Source of the DNA: a candidate division WOR-3 bacterium
GTDB taxonomy: Bacteria > SDB-A
Assembly (NCBI GenBank): GCA_016934535.1
Contig: JAFGSQ010000024.1
Span: forward strand, 1-64,000
Length of the DNA: 64,000 nucleotides
Reading direction: 5' to 3'
The notes beneath the pieces were generated by a model. It was not told where the DNA came from. It ran no database searches and saw nothing but the letters and a program-made list of their open reading frames with translations. Shown here piece by piece: positions 61,431-64,000 of the stretch; within the stretch, counting starts at the first letter, position 1; each line of letters starts with the position of its first letter. Position numbers and translations under genes: made by a program.

Positions 61431-63249
61431 CAGGAGAAACCAAAAATGCATCGTCCGGGTTCGTTTTGATGCCTTCTGAAATCATACGGCGAACCAGCTC
61501 GCTGTTACCTGTCCTTTGAGCAATATAAGCTCCGAGCAACCATGCGCTCGAAGATCCAACGTTTACTTCACGGTATTTTTTCAGGTAAAAGACTGCCATA
61601 TCCACCTTCTCCTCCTGAAGAAAAAGGCGTGATTTTTCATAACACGTCAAATCGTAGCTGTCGTTTCCTGTTAAATAAAGCGTGTAGCAGTCGCCTCCAA
61701 CCACAAATGGTCTCAGCACGAGAGCGCTGCGCGAAAGATAATCCGAAAGACCAGATGAATCAAAACTGCCGACAATCACGTGTGTCACTCCGTATTCTTC
61801 GATAAGACCGCTGTCGATCATCCATTCAAACGCGGCCAAAGATTTAATCTCTGTTCCAAGTGTGAGAGCCGGCGCCAGAGAACCGGCAATGAGAGCTTTT
61901 TCTCCGGTTATGGATTCAATTTCAAATGACGCGCCTTTTGCAGATCGCATCGGAGACAACAGCCACGAAAAGAGCCGGCAGTTGTCGCAGAAAATATGAA
62001 GAAGGCATATCAATGCTATCAAATACGGCATGAACCTAACAGACTTTCTGTTTGAATAGCGCGTCAAAATAACAATTGCCCCCGACATGGCTATTGACAC
62101 TATCAGAAGAGGTAATTTTACAATCCTGAGAGAAAAGGCCATGAACTGATACGAAAAAAAAAGTGAAAACAGTAAAACAGGAACCGTGCATAGTTTACCT
62201 TTCGATATCCCCTCTTCCCGATGCTCCCCGAATGAGGAAACCAGAATAGCCGCAACATAAACGAAATAGAGAAGAAATCTCGCCGGCCTGTACGAGCTGA
62301 ATACGGCGTAAAACGATATGAGAGATGCTATCCAGCACAAGGTCAGAAACTGCATGTCACCTATCCGTTTTTGTCGGGAAATGAAAGCAGCCGCCAAAAA
62401 TCCCGAAAATATGACGAACGGAGTTGAAAAAGTCAGGTCGGGCATTCCCGTCCCCAAAAGTCTGTAAAAAAACAGATAAACGTCCGTTTTTTGATTTTCG
62501 GCGACGGATCTCAATCCTGACAGAAAATATGAATTGAACATTTCTTTAAACGGTAAATACAGGAAAACAAACCAAAGAGCTGCGACGACAGTCAGGCCTG
62601 CTGAATAATTTATGAGCGATTTTTTGTCTTTAACAGCTAAATAAACAAGCGCGGCGGGCAAAAAACTTACGGCGTGTATTTTAGCAAATAAAAAAGCGGC
62701 GGAGGTGAAAATTCCCGCCAATAAATATTTTTTATTTACCAGAAAAAGTACTGCAAACATCAAAACACAAGTTGAAGCATTTTCGGCCACCGGCGTCCTG
62801 CCGTATATTGCCAGAGGGTATGAAAACAATACGAAACAGGACGCGACGAAGCCCCTCATCGTCTTTCTGAAAGTAAGAAATATTGCAAGCGCTGACAGCA
62901 GACTGAAAGACAAACCCGGTAAAACTGCTGAAAAAGAGTTTGTACCTGCTATTTTGTATAATAAAAATGATACAAACCCGTTAACCGGCGAAAAAAGAAA
63001 TCCTGAAAAAGGCGGTTTTTCAACGTAAGGATAAATTCGTCCGAACTGCGCCAAATTCCGCGAGTCCAGAGTATAAGCCTGCCCGTCCGAGTATACAGCC
63101 CTGCTTTCGTGGGGTATCCCGGGAGCCAGGAAAGGCGGAGGGTCGGCGTCCGCCTTGAATGTTTTAGGAAAAACCGATATGACGGACACCGCCAAAAAAA
63201 GGAAACACGGCAGTGCCCGGTCGATGTTTTTTCCGCCGAAAAACCTCAA
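61411..63249 (-). CDS. GT-C-like multi-pass membrane protein
   Basis: A 612-residue protein with about eleven membrane helices and a soluble C-terminal domain of ~140 residues. The long N-terminal periplasmic loop (S-D-G-Q-A-Y-T-L-D-S-R-N and Y-P-Y-V-E-K-P-P-F-S-G) and the following helices match GT39/ArnT/PMT-like enzymes that use lipid-linked sugars; E-K-P-P is the typical acceptor-loop segment. The last 60 residues look like one TPR-type helical pair. It may glycosylate surface proteins or lipid A. Twelve bases separate it from the SIMPL gene upstream. Confidence 0.7.
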   Translation of the reverse strand: MRFFGGKNIDRALPCFLFLAVSVISVFPKTFKADADPPPFLAPGIPHESRAVYSDGQAYTLDSRNLAQFGRIYPYVEKPPFSGFLFSPVNGFVSFLLYKIAGTNSFSAVLPGLSFSLLSALAIFLTFRKTMRGFVASCFVLFSYPLAIYGRTPVAENASTCVLMFAVLFLVNKKYLLAGIFTSAAFLFAKIHAVSFLPAALVYLAVKDKKSLINYSAGLTVVAALWFVFLYLPFKEMFNSYFLSGLRSVAENQKTDVYLFFYRLLGTGMPDLTFSTPFVIFSGFLAAAFISRQKRIGDMQFLTLCWIASLISFYAVFSSYRPARFLLYFVYVAAILVSSFGEHREEGISKGKLCTVPVLLFSLFFSYQFMAFSLRIVKLPLLIVSIAMSGAIVILTRYSNRKSVRFMPYLIALICLLHIFCDNCRLFSWLLSPMRSAKGASFEIESITGEKALIAGSLAPALTLGTEIKSLAAFEWMIDSGLIEEYGVTHVIVGSFDSSGLSDYLSRSALVLRPFVVGGDCYTLYLTGNDSYDLTCYEKSRLFLQEEKVDMAVFYLKKYREVNVGSSSAWLLGAYIAQRTGNSELVRRMISEGIKTNPDDAFLVSPVNYRIH

Positions 63250-63261
63250 TAAGAATTTCTT

Positions 63262-63987
63262 CTATTTAAGTTCAAAAGAGACGGATATACTTGAATAGAC
63301 ACTTACCTGACCCGGGGCTATCGGGCTCTGATCTGCCCTTACATCGTTGCCGTAATAAGCATAATTTTGCGAATTCGACGCCCAGTTCATACCCCATGAA
63401 TTTGCAGCGTTCCACGACCAGTAGTTCGTCTGGTTTTCATAAATATATATAGCGTCACCGATTTGACATCCAAGTTCTCTCGCTATCAATTCAGCTTTTT
63501 CCTTCGCCGCTCTGATTGCTTCTGTCCTCGCCTGATTTCTCAGTTCTATAATCCTTGAAGTCTGGAAATCGATGCCGTGAATGTAATTCACTTCAGCTTC
63601 GAGTGCCAGAGATAACACCGCGTCGAGTTTTGAAACGTCTTTGAGAGTGGCAACTATCGTTTTTCTCGCGAAATATCCGTAAACGGTTTGTTGGTCGTAA
63701 TAATCATAGTTCGGTTCAACGCTGAGATAGTTGGTCTGAATGTCTCTTTCGCTGATGCCTGAGTTTTTGAGTGCACTTATCAGGTTTCTGACAACGGCGT
63801 CATTTTCGTTTTTTGCCGACCTGAGATTTTCTCCCTGAGTCTCAACTCCGAAAGTTATCACCACTTCATCGGGTTCGACGTCTATCTGGGCGTTGCCCGT
63901 GACTGTTATCGTTCTCTGATATTGATTTTCCTGAGCCGTCAACGAAACGGCCGCAATCAGAAAGACTGCAAGAATCATTTTTTTCAT
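63262..63987 (-). CDS. SIMPL-domain (DUF541) exported protein
   Basis: A 241-residue protein with a signal peptide (MILAVFLIAAVSLTAQ) and AAAAGGAGGAAAA before the ATG. R-T-I-T-V-T-G-N-A-Q-I-D-V-E-P-D-E-V opens the SIMPL domain, with T-F-G-V-E-T-Q-G and I-Q-T-N-Y-L-S-V-E-P-N-Y-D-Y following; the pattern is that of periplasmic DUF541 proteins such as YggE. Members are linked to stress protection and to outer-surface assemblies, but the biochemical function is undefined. The insert between the last two strands is rich in Tyr, Asn and Trp. Confidence 0.88.
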   Translation of the reverse strand: MKKMILAVFLIAAVSLTAQENQYQRTITVTGNAQIDVEPDEVVITFGVETQGENLRSAKNENDAVVRNLISALKNSGISERDIQTNYLSVEPNYDYYDQQTVYGYFARKTIVATLKDVSKLDAVLSLALEAEVNYIHGIDFQTSRIIELRNQARTEAIRAAKEKAELIARELGCQIGDAIYIYENQTNYWSWNAANSWGMNWASNSQNYAYYGNDVRADQSPIAPGQVSVYSSISVSFELK

Positions 63988-64000
63988 TTTTCCTCCTTTT

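Noticed and set aside
1-64000. CRISPR arrays, insertion sequences, prophage or toxin-antitoxin genes
   Set aside because: No direct-repeat array, transposase, integrase or recognisable toxin pair was found on either strand.

Overview
The window is a gene-dense chromosomal segment of a Gram-negative-type bacterium. I see no plasmid, phage, insertion sequence, rRNA or CRISPR signature. Coding density is very high: most neighbours overlap or lie within 20 bases, and the longest gap is about 200 bases. Four secreted proteins end in a T9SS-type-A-like tail (a short Ig-like domain closing with an s-G-x-Y-F strand and a basic end). An outer-membrane barrel protein, TPR-rich signalling proteins and AAA-cyclases are also present. 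Together these suggest an uncultured lineage related to the FCB group or the candidate phylum WOR-3. That placement is inference from gene style only.

Layout. (1) 1-2690: two secreted repeat proteins with C-terminal sorting tails. (2) 2723-7512, minus strand: a five-gene cassette of acyl carrier protein, SDR reductase, AMP-forming acyl ligase, GNAT acyltransferase and polysaccharide deacetylase, transcribed away from (3). (3) 7678-17314, plus strand: surface-glycan genes (UPF0104-type flippase-like protein, YfhO, polyprenyl-phosphate mannosyltransferase, WbaP-type phosphoglycosyltransferase), then a secreted propeller and a protein with a decayed cyclase domain. (4) 17311-34916, minus strand: one long run of closely packed or overlapping genes. 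It holds a cNMP-binding/GGDEF protein, nadC, a disordered tail-anchored protein, purN, a PHP protein, a permuted S55 peptidase, a propeller, glycerate kinase, the core block ffh-rpsP-khpA-trmD-rplS-rnhB-yraN, two membrane proteins and a GT4.

(5) 35023-40584: a very large adenylyl-cyclase/AAA/TPR protein, divergent from the cNMP-GGDEF gene and overlapping tail-to-tail with a TPR histidine kinase. (6) 40789-45711, minus: a secreted sorting-tail protein, a secreted protein of unknown function, CCA-adding enzyme and a MazG-like protein. (7) 45828-52994, plus: CPBP-like membrane protein, Roadblock protein, a peptidase/propeller/outer-membrane barrel fusion, two sugar ABC permeases and a binding lipoprotein. 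(8) 53050-61430, plus: tRNA-Leu(UAG), tig-clpP-clpX, the K+ uptake pair trkH/trkA, a receiver-GAF-degenerate HD-GYP protein, and a MEMO/AMMECR1 pair. (9) 61411-63987, minus: a GT-C-like membrane protein and a SIMPL protein.

The most interesting items are the following. The 35023 cyclase has two cyclase domains with complementary losses of active-site residues, which reconstruct a single class IIIb, soluble-adenylyl-cyclase-like heterodimeric site next to a cNMP-GGDEF gene. The ACP-dependent cassette beside the glycan genes looks like an acylation module for a surface sugar. The Roadblock-peptidase/propeller/barrel-ABC operon may be an envelope-spanning uptake or sensing unit. Several genes appear to start leaderless or at non-standard codons.
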